43,245 bases of DNA from an uncultured Aquimonas sp. (lineage in GTDB: Bacteria; Pseudomonadota; Gammaproteobacteria; Xanthomonadales; Xanthomonadaceae). The notes under the pieces are model-generated. The model searched no databases, was not told the DNA's origin, and saw nothing but the letters and a program-made list of their open reading frames with translations. Position 1 is the first letter of the stretch. The number at the start of each line of letters is the position of its first letter. The translations under genes and the position numbers were made by a program. The DNA is taken from NCBI RefSeq assembly GCF_937888285.1, contig NZ_CALART010000112.1:1-43245 (forward strand). Reading direction: 5' to 3'. This document shows, in pieces, positions 15,694-23,695 of the stretch.

Positions 15694-15708
15694 CCCCAGA
15701 TGTGGTGG
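15693..15708 (-). promoter_or_regulatory. NrdR box 2 (distal), beside the -35
   Basis: CCACCACATCTGGGGT matches the NrdR consensus at about 10 of 16 positions. It starts 32 bases (about three helical turns) from box 1, leaving a 16-base gap. That is the usual spacing of paired NrdR boxes. Alone it would be too weak to call; the pair spacing makes it credible. Confidence 0.6.
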
Positions 15709-15773
15709 TTGGGTTAGGGATGCCCGCGGCGCCCCGTACTGAGGTCTAGGTCGTGGTGCGCGGGCCAAGCCTC

Positions 15774-15779
15774 TAGAAT
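15774..15779 (+). promoter_or_regulatory. Possible -10 of the HDOD regulator gene
   Basis: TAGAAT matches the -10 consensus at five of six bases, 28 bases before the start codon. No good -35 lies at the right distance. The promoter is divergent from that of nrdAB, about 70 bases away. Confidence 0.35.
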
Positions 15780-15806
15780 CTCGCGGAGTTCACCGAGTGG
15801 CAGGCG

Positions 15807-16961
15807 ATGGCGCAAAGGGTGATGCTGGTCGAGGACGATGTGCAGATGGCCGACCTGCTGCGGCTGCTGATCCGCACGGCTGCGCCGGGCACCGAGGTCG
15901 ACTGGTTCAGCGATGTCGATCTGGCGCTCGCCTCGCTGCAGCCGCATCGCTACCGGCTGGTGATCTGCGACTGGAACCTGCCGGGGCGATCGGGCCTGAG
16001 CCTGCTGCCGGCGATCGGCAAGCTGCTGCCGAAACCGCCGGTGCTGATGATCACCGGCCGCAGCGACCGCGCCAGCGTGATTGCTGCGCGCAGCCACGGC
16101 GCCGACGCTTTCATCGCCAAGCCCTTCAATCCCGAAATCCTGCTCGAACGGCTGCGGCCCTACTTTGCCGGAGCCGACGCGCTGGCGGCGGCAACCGGGG
16201 AATCGACCAGCGTCGAGGCCTACTTCGAAGGCCTGGGCGAGGGCGATATCGAGCTGCCGGTCATGGCCGGCGCCCGCGACCTGCTGCAGTTCGACGCCGA
16301 GGACGCCTCGACCGGTCCGGCCGAGCTTGCCGAGGTCTGGGCGCGGCATCCGGCGCTGTCGACGCGGCTGCTCGCAGTGGCCAACAGCAGTGCCTACAAC
16401 CCGAGCGGCGTCCTGGCGCGCAGTCTGGTGGAGGCGATCCAGCGGCTGGGTCTGCGTGCCAGCCTGGACATCGCCACCGTGCTCGCTTTCCGCCAGGCCG
16501 CCGTCTGGGATGACCCGCGTTTGCAGGCTTTGGCCGAGCGCGAGATGGACGTGGCCGAGCGGGTCGCCGCCGAGGTGCGAGCGCTCTGCGACGTGGCCCG
16601 GCTGGACAGTGGCCCCAGCCACACTGCGGCCCTGCTGCATCGGATGGGCGAGATGTGCGCGCTTTTCCACCTCGAACACTGGCAGAAGCAGCGCGGCGCG
16701 ATCGAGGATGCCCAGCGGCTTGATTCCTGCGTGGCCCGCTATGGGCGTCCGCTGGCGGACCGCCTGAAGTCGCTATGGCGCTATCCGGTCCCGCTGCGCG
16801 AGCTGATCGGCGCGATCTACGCGCTGCCCGCAGGCACGGTGAAGCGCGAGCACTGCGTGCTGCGGATTGCCGGCGGCCGCGTGCATGGCGGCCTGTCAGA
16901 CGCCGACGAAGCACGCCTGCGCGCGCTCGCCGGCGTCGCCAGCGACTCGATCTCAGCCTGA
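15807..16961 (+). CDS. Response regulator with HDOD output domain
   Basis: A 384-residue protein. Residues 1 to about 120 form a receiver domain with acidic pair Glu9-Asp10-Asp11 (VEDDVQM), phosphoacceptor Asp in ICDWNLPGRSG (about residue 55), switch Thr in MITGRSD and Lys in AKPFNP. From about residue 150 to 350 lies an HDOD domain (VWARHPALSTRLLAVANSSAYNP and AIQRLGLRASLDIATVLAF). HDOD is a non-catalytic relative of HD phosphodiesterases, used as a signalling or scaffolding module. No partner histidine kinase is next to it, so it is an orphan regulator. Its end overlaps the end of the convergent symporter gene by nine bases. What it controls cannot be read from the sequence. Confidence 0.9.
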   Translation: MAQRVMLVEDDVQMADLLRLLIRTAAPGTEVDWFSDVDLALASLQPHRYRLVICDWNLPGRSGLSLLPAIGKLLPKPPVLMITGRSDRASVIAARSHGADAFIAKPFNPEILLERLRPYFAGADALAAATGESTSVEAYFEGLGEGDIELPVMAGARDLLQFDAEDASTGPAELAEVWARHPALSTRLLAVANSSAYNPSGVLARSLVEAIQRLGLRASLDIATVLAFRQAAVWDDPRLQALAEREMDVAERVAAEVRALCDVARLDSGPSHTAALLHRMGEMCALFHLEHWQKQRGAIEDAQRLDSCVARYGRPLADRLKSLWRYPVPLRELIGAIYALPAGTVKREHCVLRIAGGRVHGGLSDADEARLRALAGVASDSISA

Positions 16962-18368
16962 GGCCGTCGCCACGGCGCGCGGCGGCAGCACCCGACCCAG
17001 CACCCACATCAGGCCCAGTGCCGAGAACAGGGTGATGAACATCAGATGCAGGTAGTGCAGGGGCGTCCAGCCGAAGGTGAACCAGGCATACAGGGCGGCG
17101 CCAAACAGCAGGGCGATCTTGGCCGCACGCGGATCCGGGCGCTGGAAGAACACCGCGGCCAGGAACACCGCCAGCACCGGCATCGAGTACAGCCCGTTCA
17201 ACTGCTGCAGGGTCGCGATGATGCTCTGCGAGTTCTGGTACAGCGGCACCAGGGCGACCGCGACCACGCTGGCGACCACGGCCACCGACTGGCCGATGCG
17301 GCGCACGTTGGCCTTGGGATCGATGTAGCGCACGTGCAGGTCAAGCGTGTACAGCGCCGCCGCCGAGTTGAGGCAGGAGTTGAAGCTGGACAGCACCGCG
17401 CCGGCAATCACCGCGGCGAAGGCGCCCGACAGCCAGGGTGGTAGCACATCGCCCACCAGGCGACCGTAGGCGACGTCGCCGATATCGCCGTAGAGCTTGT
17501 AGGCGATGATGCCCGGCAGCACCACGATCAGCGGGATCACCAGCTTGAAGGCGGCGGCGGCATAGATGCCCTTCTGCGCCTCGCGCACCGTCTTCGCCGC
17601 CATCGCGCGCTGCACGATCACCATGTTCGTGCCCCAGTAGAACAGATGGGCGAAGAACATGCCGGTCAGCAGGGTGGTCCAGGGGATGTCCGAGTCGGCG
17701 TCGCCGATGAGGCTGAAGCGCTCGGCCGGAATGCCCGACAGATCCCAGTCGATCGCGGCCATCGCGAAGGCGGTGACCGCGAGGCCCATGACCAGCAGGC
17801 CGATCCCGTTGAAGGTGTCGGAGATCGCGATCGCACGCAGCCCACCGAAGGCGGCGTAGGCCAACCCGGCAAGTGCGAAGGCGGCGGCAATCGTCAGCAC
17901 CGAGAAGTCGAGCCCGAACATCGACTTCATGAACACCGCGCCGGTGTAGAGCACCACCGGCAGCAGGATGAACTGATAGCCGAACAGGAACAGCACCCCC
18001 ACGCCCGCGCGGATGCCCGGGTCGCCGAAGCGGTGCTCCAGCAGTTCGGTCGTCGTCGTGCAGCGGTATTTGTAGTAGAGCGGCACCAGCACCTTGGCGA
18101 GCACGATCAGGGCAACGGCGGCGCCGAATTCCCACCAGGCGACGAGTGCCATCTGCGCGCCGTTCATGCCGACGATCTGCTCGGCCGAGATGTTGGTCAG
18201 CAGCAGTGAGCCGGCGACGATCGGCCAAGTCAGGCCACCGCCAGCCAGGAAGTACTCGCGCGAGGCCTCGGCCGAATGCTCGGCGCGCCGGCAGCGCCAC
18301 CAGGTCAGCACGGCGACCAGGGCGGTCAAGCCGATGAAGATGCTCCACTGCAGCGCGCCGCTCGACAT
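16953..18368 (-). CDS. Na+/sugar symporter, SSS family, vSGLT-like
   Basis: A 471-residue solute:sodium symporter of the inner membrane with the LeuT fold and about 13 membrane segments. Residues known from Vibrio vSGLT are kept: SAEQIVGMNG (the Gln near the sugar), FYWGTNMVIVQRAMAAK (the Asn binding galactose) and AFKLVIPLIVVLPGIIAY (the Lys). A sugar substrate such as glucose or galactose is therefore likely. AAGGAG lies seven bases upstream of the ATG at 18368. A perfect 14-bp palindrome of LacI-operator type sits 80 bases upstream, in the divergent gap. The gene is a single unit, convergent with the HDOD gene. Confidence 0.92.
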   Translation of the reverse strand: MSSGALQWSIFIGLTALVAVLTWWRCRRAEHSAEASREYFLAGGGLTWPIVAGSLLLTNISAEQIVGMNGAQMALVAWWEFGAAVALIVLAKVLVPLYYKYRCTTTTELLEHRFGDPGIRAGVGVLFLFGYQFILLPVVLYTGAVFMKSMFGLDFSVLTIAAAFALAGLAYAAFGGLRAIAISDTFNGIGLLVMGLAVTAFAMAAIDWDLSGIPAERFSLIGDADSDIPWTTLLTGMFFAHLFYWGTNMVIVQRAMAAKTVREAQKGIYAAAAFKLVIPLIVVLPGIIAYKLYGDIGDVAYGRLVGDVLPPWLSGAFAAVIAGAVLSSFNSCLNSAAALYTLDLHVRYIDPKANVRRIGQSVAVVASVVAVALVPLYQNSQSIIATLQQLNGLYSMPVLAVFLAAVFFQRPDPRAAKIALLFGAALYAWFTFGWTPLHYLHLMFITLFSALGLMWVLGRVLPPRAVATASG

Positions 18369-18447
18369 GTGCTGACTCCTTGGCCGCCCCCGCGGCCTGG
18401 GGCGTACGCTAACCGCTGGGGCCGAAACGCCTGTTGTGCAGCTGCGT

Positions 18448-18461
18448 TGAATACGTATTCA
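18448..18461. promoter_or_regulatory. Perfect 14-bp palindrome, LacI/GalR-type operator candidate
   Basis: TGAATACGTATTCA is a perfect dyad with a central CG. It fits the TGNNNNCGNNNNCA pattern shared by LacI/GalR-family operators. It lies in the 113-base gap between the divergent sugar symporter and the small membrane protein gene, 20 bases before the latter's ATG. Its low GC stands out in GC-rich surroundings. No LacI-type gene is in the window. The protein that binds it is inferred. Confidence 0.55.
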
Positions 18462-18481
18462 CGGACATCGCCCGGAGGCCC

Positions 18482-19021
18482 ATGGCCCTCGACACTGCCG
18501 ACATCGAGATCCGCATACAGCGTATCGAGCAGCTGTTCGACTCGCTCGATCCTTCGCCTTTCCGCGAGAAGTCGCTGGACGTCGATTTCGAGGCCTACCT
18601 GCGCGACTGCGCCGGCGAACACGCGCCGGGCATCCGTCTGCGCCTGCGCATCCATGCCCCGCCGGACCTGCTGGAGCGCAGGCTCGATATCGAGTCGGCC
18701 ATCCACGCCCATTTCCACTTCCTGCAGGCACAGGCCGAGCGTCGCCATCGCGCCAGCCAGCGGCGCTACCGCAGCATCGTGGCGATCGGTTTCGCCGTGC
18801 TGGCCGCCAGCCTGCTGCTGCGCCAGCTGCTCGCCGACTGGCATGGCCCGCTCAGCGAAGTGCTGATCGAGGGCCTGCTGGTGCTGGGCTGGGTCGCGCT
18901 GTGGCGGCCGATCGAGGTGCTGCTGTTCGAGCGCGAGGAGGCGCGGCAGAAGCGCCAGCTGCTGGCGACGCTGGCGCGGATCGAGGTGGTTTGGGTAGAG
19001 GCGCTGCCCGCCAGAGCGTGA
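18482..19021 (+). CDS. Uncharacterised two-helix membrane protein
   Basis: A 179-residue protein that I do not recognise. Residues 1 to about 95 are soluble and charged (start MALDTADIEIRIQRIEQLF). Two hydrophobic segments follow: SIVAIGFAVLAASLLLRQLL (about 98-117) and LIEGLLVLGWVALWRPIEVLLF (about 129-150). A basic, helix-prone tail rich in Glu, Arg and Gln ends the protein. This suggests an inner-membrane protein with both ends in the cytoplasm. GGAGG lies only three bases before the ATG at 18482, a short but usable spacing. An upstream TTG start is less likely because it would lie before the Shine-Dalgarno. Divergent from the sugar symporter, with which it may share the palindromic operator. 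Confidence 0.75.
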   Translation: MALDTADIEIRIQRIEQLFDSLDPSPFREKSLDVDFEAYLRDCAGEHAPGIRLRLRIHAPPDLLERRLDIESAIHAHFHFLQAQAERRHRASQRRYRSIVAIGFAVLAASLLLRQLLADWHGPLSEVLIEGLLVLGWVALWRPIEVLLFEREEARQKRQLLATLARIEVVWVEALPARA

Positions 19022-19116
19022 TCTCCCGCTGGCGCGGCCGCGCCGAGCATTGCTATCGCAACTGAATGAGGGCCGCGCCGACAGCAGCCGAAGTGGCGTG
19101 TGGCGGGCGTCTCGGC

Positions 19117-19145
19117 TTGACGGGACTTATGCTCAAACTTAGCAT
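19117..19145 (+). promoter_or_regulatory. nadA promoter
   Basis: TTGACG (19117-19122) and TAGCAT (19140-19145) are spaced by 17 bases. The first inverted repeat (19127-19147) covers the spacer and -10. The second (19156-19176) lies just after the expected start site. The leader to the nadA ATG would be about 90 nt. Confidence 0.7.
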
Positions 19146-19147
19146 TA
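19127..19147. promoter_or_regulatory. Operator 1 of nadAB (TTATGCTCA-type dyad)
   Basis: TTATGCTCA, three bases, then TTAGCATTA: an inverted repeat with two mismatches to the ideal TGAGCATAA right arm. It overlaps the nadA -10. The motif resembles operators described for NAD-biosynthesis repressors of the Nudix-related NrtR/NadQ kind, but I cannot confirm the exact family from memory. Confidence 0.65.
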
Positions 19148-19155
19148 CGCCCTCG

Positions 19156-19176
19156 TTATGCTCAGATCGAGCATAA
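19156..19176. promoter_or_regulatory. Operator 2 of nadAB (TTATGCTCA-type dyad)
   Basis: TTATGCTCA, three bases, then CGAGCATAA: one mismatch from a perfect dyad. It starts 29 bases after operator 1 in the same register and spans the start-site region, a classic position for repression. Both copies share an identical left arm. Confidence 0.7.
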
Positions 19177-19242
19177 GTCGCGACGGCGTCAAGGCCAGAA
19201 TCCCCTCCAAGGCCGCGCCGCGCTTCCGCAACCGGAGTGCCC

Positions 19243-20271
19243 ATGAGCCCTGCCAGCCTGTCGATCCTGCCGACCGCCGATGACGCCATGGCGCGTCGCC
19301 ACGCCGCCCTGCGCGAGCGCACCCGCCAGGTGATCTCCGATGCCGAGTGGGCGATGCACCTGCCCTATATCGACGCCATCCAGCGCCTCAAGAAAGAGAA
19401 GCGCGCGGTCATCCTGGCCCACAACTACCAGACGCCGGAGATCTTCCACGGCGTCGCCGACATCGTCGGCGACTCGCTGGCCCTGGCCCAGCAGGCGGTG
19501 GACGTCGACGCCGACATCATCGTCATGGCCGGCGTCCACTTCATGGCCGAGACGGCCAAGATCATGAACCCGGCCAAGACCGTGCTGATTCCGGACACCG
19601 CCGCTGGCTGCTCGCTGGCCACCGGCATCACCGCCGAGGACATCCGCCTGCTGCGCCAGCGCTATCCCGGCGTGCCGGTGGTCACCTACGTCAACACCAC
19701 TGCCGAAGTGAAGGCCGAGAGCGATGTCTGCTGCACCTCGGCGAACGCAGTGCATGTGGTCGAGTCGCTGGGCGTGGACCGCGTGCTGTTCCTGCCGGAC
19801 CAGTACCTCGGCCAGTACGTGGCCTCGAAGACGAAGGTCGAAGTCATCCTCTGGCAGGGTAGCTGCGAGGTGCACGAGCGCTTCAGCGGCGCCGAGCTGC
19901 GCGACTACCGCGCAGCGCAGGGGGATGTGCACATCCTGGCCCACCCGGAATGCCCGCAGGACGTGCTCGCCGAAGCCGATTTCGTCGGCAGCACCGCGGC
20001 GATGATCCATCACCTTGATGCGAAGCGGCCGAAGCGCGTGGTGATGGTCACCGAGTGCTCGATGAGCGACAACGTCGCGGTCAACTTTCCGGACATCGAG
20101 TTCACCCGGCCCTGCAACCTCTGCCCGCACATGAAGCGGATCACCCTGCCGAAGATCCTCGACGCCCTGCGCCTGGGCCAGCACGAAGTCCAGGTCGACG
20201 CCGAGACCGCGCGCCGCGCCCGCCAGGCGGTGCAGCGCATGCTCGACATCGGTCGTCGCGAGGCGGCGTAA
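19243..20271 (+). CDS. nadA: Quinolinate synthase A
   Basis: A 342-residue [4Fe-4S] enzyme that condenses iminoaspartate with dihydroxyacetone phosphate to quinolinate, the second step of de novo NAD synthesis. Family motifs include ILAHNYQTPEI (about residues 50-60), IPDTAAGCSLA, VTYVNTTAEVKAESDVCCTS, PDQYLG, HPECP and the C-terminal PCNLCPHM. The three cluster cysteines lie in SDVCCTS, VTECSMSDN and PCNLCPHM. I chose the ATG at 19243 (GGAG five bases upstream) over the GTG at 19237, which overlaps that GGAG. nadB follows after five bases, so the two enzymes, which pass on unstable iminoaspartate, are co-translated. Expression is likely repressed through the two operators upstream. Confidence 0.97.
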   Translation: MSPASLSILPTADDAMARRHAALRERTRQVISDAEWAMHLPYIDAIQRLKKEKRAVILAHNYQTPEIFHGVADIVGDSLALAQQAVDVDADIIVMAGVHFMAETAKIMNPAKTVLIPDTAAGCSLATGITAEDIRLLRQRYPGVPVVTYVNTTAEVKAESDVCCTSANAVHVVESLGVDRVLFLPDQYLGQYVASKTKVEVILWQGSCEVHERFSGAELRDYRAAQGDVHILAHPECPQDVLAEADFVGSTAAMIHHLDAKRPKRVVMVTECSMSDNVAVNFPDIEFTRPCNLCPHMKRITLPKILDALRLGQHEVQVDAETARRARQAVQRMLDIGRREAA

Positions 20272-20276
20272 GCGCG

Positions 20277-21752
20277 ATGCGCGCCGAAGTCCTGATCGTC
20301 GGCTCCGGCATCGCCGCATTGAGTGCGGCGCTGGCTGCCGCGCCGCGCCGCGTGCTAATCCTCACGCCTGGCCGGCTGGGTCTGGATGGCGCCAGCCACT
20401 GGGCGCAGGGCGGCATTGCCGCGGCGATCGGCGCGGGCGACAGCCCGCTATCGCACGCGCAGGACACCTTGGCCGCGGGTGCGGGACACAACGACGCCGA
20501 GCGCGTGCAGGCGCTGACCGCCGCGGCGCCCGAACTGATCGACTGGCTGGCCGCCCTCGGCGCGCGCTTCGACCGCGATGCCACGGGCGCCTTCAGCCTG
20601 GGCCGCGAAGCCGCCCACGCGGCGCAGCGCATCGTCCACGCGCAGGGCGACGCCACCGGCGCGGAAGTGATGCGCGCACTGGCGGCTGCAGTGCGCCGCG
20701 CGCCGCACGTCGAAGTGCTGGAAGGCTTCGAGGCGCGCGGCCTGCTGCAGTCGGAGTCGACCGTGGCGGGCGTGCTGGCCGAGGACCGGGCGGGGCGCCG
20801 CTACGCGCTCACCGCCGGCGCGGTGGTGCTGGCCACCGGCGGCATCGGCCAGCTCTTCCGCTACACCACCAACCCTGCACACGCGGACGGCAGCGGGCTG
20901 GCGATGGCGCTGGAGGCGGGCGCCGAGCTGCGCGATCTGGAGTTCGTGCAGTTCCATCCCACCGCACTGGCGGTGCGCGGGCTGGATCCTGCGCCGCTGC
21001 CCCTGCTCACCGAAGCCCTGCGCGGCGCCGGTGCGGTGCTGCTCGACCACGCGGGCCGCCGCTTCATGCTCGGAACGGCGGGCGCCGAGCTGGCGCCGCG
21101 CGACGTCGTGGCACGCGCGGTGTACCGGCAGCTGCGGCAGGGCCCGGTGTGGCTGGACGCCCGGGACGCTGTCGGTGCGGCCTTCCCGCAGCGCTTCCCG
21201 GCCGTCTTTGCGCTTGCCCAGGCGCACGCCCTTGATCCGCGCAGCGAGCCGCTGCCGGTGGCCCCGGCAGTGCATTACCACATGGGCGGCATCGTCACTG
21301 ATCTCACGGGCCGCAGCACGCTCACGGGGCTTCATGCGATCGGCGAATGCGCATGCACCGGCGTGCACGGTGCCAATCGCCTGGCCAGCAATTCCCTGCT
21401 CGAAGGGCTGGCCTTCGGGCGAAGCTGTGGACGTGCGCTCGCGGCCGCAGACTTGCCCGGGCCGCAGCGCTGGCGAGCGCCCGTGCTGGCGAGCGAGCCC
21501 GCCGACGCGGCCGCACTCGGTCTGCGCCTGCGCCACCGGATGTGGGACGGTGTTGGCATCGAGCGCGATAGGCAGGGCTTGGCAGAGGCGCGGGCCTGGC
21601 TCGCCGAAGCTCTGCGTGAGGTTCCGCCCGGCAGCCGGATCGCCCAGCGGCTGCGCGTCGCCGAGGCCATCGCAGCGGCTGCGATGGCCCGCACCCGGAG
21701 CCTTGGTGCGCACTGCCGGCTCGACAGCGAGGCCGAGCGCCACAGCGCATGA
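20277..21752 (+). CDS. nadB: L-aspartate oxidase
   Basis: A 491-residue FAD flavoprotein that oxidises L-aspartate to iminoaspartate for NadA. The N-terminal dinucleotide motif is VLIVGSGIAALSAALAA. The substrate region ASHWAQGGIAAAI is typical of NadB. The fumarate-reductase-like blocks follow: GQLFRYTTNP, LEFVQFHPTAL, HYHMGGIVTD and GANRLASNSLLEGLAFG. It is somewhat shorter than the E. coli enzyme (about 540), mainly in the C-terminal helical domain. The ATG at 20277 lies five bases after nadA; longer upstream frames lie inside nadA. nadC, the next pathway gene, is not here. Confidence 0.96.
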   Translation: MRAEVLIVGSGIAALSAALAAAPRRVLILTPGRLGLDGASHWAQGGIAAAIGAGDSPLSHAQDTLAAGAGHNDAERVQALTAAAPELIDWLAALGARFDRDATGAFSLGREAAHAAQRIVHAQGDATGAEVMRALAAAVRRAPHVEVLEGFEARGLLQSESTVAGVLAEDRAGRRYALTAGAVVLATGGIGQLFRYTTNPAHADGSGLAMALEAGAELRDLEFVQFHPTALAVRGLDPAPLPLLTEALRGAGAVLLDHAGRRFMLGTAGAELAPRDVVARAVYRQLRQGPVWLDARDAVGAAFPQRFPAVFALAQAHALDPRSEPLPVAPAVHYHMGGIVTDLTGRSTLTGLHAIGECACTGVHGANRLASNSLLEGLAFGRSCGRALAAADLPGPQRWRAPVLASEPADAAALGLRLRHRMWDGVGIERDRQGLAEARAWLAEALREVPPGSRIAQRLRVAEAIAAAAMARTRSLGAHCRLDSEAERHSA

Positions 21753-21910
21753 GCGCGGCAGCGGCCTGCGCTTGGGCGAGGCTGCAGCCGCTGGCGTCCC
21801 AGGTCGGCTGTCCCGTGCAGATGGACGCCGCCTCAAGTCGAACAGAACGCTGCTGCGCCCGCTGACTGCAAGCTCTTCCCCTTGGTCTACCGGCGGCTCG
21901 CCACAGCCTG

Positions 21911-21938
21911 CGGACAGCTGCGCCTGCCCGCCTATACT
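21911..21938 (+). promoter_or_regulatory. Promoter of pilSR
   Basis: TATACT (21933-21938) is five of six to consensus. CGGACA (21911-21916) is four of six, with a 16-base spacer. Transcription would begin near 21945, 26 bases before the pilS ATG. The rest of the 218-base gap after nadB shows no gene or terminator. Confidence 0.6.
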
Positions 21939-21970
21939 CGGCCCAGTCTGCGAGGCAACCAGGGCAGGGC

Positions 21971-23608
21971 ATGAGCGACAACAGCGAGGGTGCTGCAGCG
22001 ACGCGCGATCCGGCTTCCGAACTCGGGCTGCGCCGCGAGCTGTACTTCTACGCCCTGTACCGGGCTCTGGAGGGCGCGCTGCTGGTGTTCGTGGTGTTCA
22101 GCCCGATCGCCGCCGAGATGATCGCGCTGACCAGCCCCGCGCTTGCGCGAGCGGCGGCGGTGACCTATCTGGTGCTGGCGCTGGTGCTGGTGGTGGCGGC
22201 CAGCCAGGCGCGGCTGCGGCTGACGGCGCAGGCAGCGATCGGACTGATCATCGACATCGCCGTCGCCCTGCTGTTCTTCCATGTGTCGGAAGGCATCGAC
22301 ACTGCGATCGGCCTGATGATGCTGGTGAATGTCGGTGCCGGCGCACTGCTGCTGCCGCTGAAGCTCAGTCTCGCCCTGGCCACGGTGATGGCGCTGGGTG
22401 GCGTCACCGAGTACTTCTTCACCGGCCTCAGTGCACGCGGTGCGTCACGCGACCTGGTCGAGTCGGTGATGCTCGCGATCAGCTACCTGGCGGTGGCCGT
22501 ACTCTGCAACCTGCTGGGCCGGCAGATGCGCGATGCCAACCTGCTCGCAGCCCAGCGTGGCGCCGATCTGGCCAACCTGTCGCAGTTGAACGAGCTGATC
22601 ATCCGGCGCATGCGCACCGGTGTGCTGGTGGTCGATGCCGGCAACCAGATCCAGCTCAGCAATGAAGCCGCCTGGAATCTGCTCGGCCAGCCTTCGCCGA
22701 CCGAGCAGTACCTCGGCACGCTTTCACCCAGCCTGTCGCGGCGGCTGTCGGACTGGCAGCGCGGCCGCGACGGCGCCAGCCAGCCGCTGCAGCTGGCCGG
22801 CGAGGGCATCGAGGTGATCCCGCGCTTCGCCAAGCTTTCGGCCAGCGATGGCCTGGTGCTGATCTTCCTCGACGATGCCAGTCTGGTCTCGCGGCGCGCC
22901 GAGGAGCTGACCCTGTCCACCCTCGGCCGGCTGTCGGCAAGCATCGCCCACGAGGTGCGCAATCCGCTGGCAGCGATCAGCTATTCGGCGCAGCTGCTGG
23001 AGGAATCGCCCGATCTGCCCGATACCGACAAGCGCCTGGTCGAGATCATCCTCTCGCACTGCCAGCGCATGAACGGGATCATCGAGAACGTGCTCAACCT
23101 GTCGCGGCGCGAGCGTTCGCGCCCCGAGCAGGTCGACCTCTCGCAGTGGGTCGGGCAGTTCGTCGACGACTACCTGGCCAGCCATCACCTCGACAAGGAC
23201 CAGCTGATCGCCGCGCCGCCGCCGCGCCGCCTGTACGCCGTGGTCGACCCGGCCCAGCTGCACCAGGCGGTGACCGTGCTGGTCACCAATGCCCTGAACT
23301 ACGGCCGCCTGCCCGGCGAGCCCGCGCGGGTTACCGTCAGCGCGCGCCAGGCCTTGGATTACGGCCCGCCGGTGGTGGAAGTGATGGATCGCGGCCCGGG
23401 CATCCCGGCCAAGGTGGCAGCCAGCATCTTCGAACCCTTCTTCACCACCCATGAGCACGGCACTGGCCTGGGCCTCTACATCGCCCGCCAGCTTTGCGAA
23501 GCCAACCAGGCCTCGCTGGAGTACGTGCCGGTGCCGGCCGGCGGGGCCTGTTTCCGCATCACCCTGGCGAAGTCGCGCAGCTTCGGGCAGACGAGCGGCG
23601 AGACGTAG
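21971..23608 (+). CDS. pilS: Sensor histidine kinase PilS
   Basis: A 545-residue membrane sensor kinase that pairs with PilR to control type IV pilin transcription. Six hydrophobic segments fill residues about 28-190. A PAS-like linker (about 200-310, TGVLVVDAGNQIQLSNEAAWNLLG) follows. The HisKA box SASIAHEVRNPLAAISYSAQLLEE holds the phosphorylated His. The ATPase domain shows N box VTNALNYG, G1 DRGPGIPAKV and G2 HGTGLGLYIARQL. In Pseudomonas, PilS senses membrane pilin levels. The six-helix layout is the PilS one, and pilR follows 87 bases downstream. No pilin gene is in the window. Confidence 0.94.
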   Translation: MSDNSEGAAATRDPASELGLRRELYFYALYRALEGALLVFVVFSPIAAEMIALTSPALARAAAVTYLVLALVLVVAASQARLRLTAQAAIGLIIDIAVALLFFHVSEGIDTAIGLMMLVNVGAGALLLPLKLSLALATVMALGGVTEYFFTGLSARGASRDLVESVMLAISYLAVAVLCNLLGRQMRDANLLAAQRGADLANLSQLNELIIRRMRTGVLVVDAGNQIQLSNEAAWNLLGQPSPTEQYLGTLSPSLSRRLSDWQRGRDGASQPLQLAGEGIEVIPRFAKLSASDGLVLIFLDDASLVSRRAEELTLSTLGRLSASIAHEVRNPLAAISYSAQLLEESPDLPDTDKRLVEIILSHCQRMNGIIENVLNLSRRERSRPEQVDLSQWVGQFVDDYLASHHLDKDQLIAAPPPRRLYAVVDPAQLHQAVTVLVTNALNYGRLPGEPARVTVSARQALDYGPPVVEVMDRGPGIPAKVAASIFEPFFTTHEHGTGLGLYIARQLCEANQASLEYVPVPAGGACFRITLAKSRSFGQTSGET

Positions 23609-23695
23609 CCCAGACGGTGTCGTATCCTCATCGCCGCTCCCAGCGACACGCCCGCGGCGGCGGTGTCGCAGCGCCACGATTCCTGACAGGTGACC

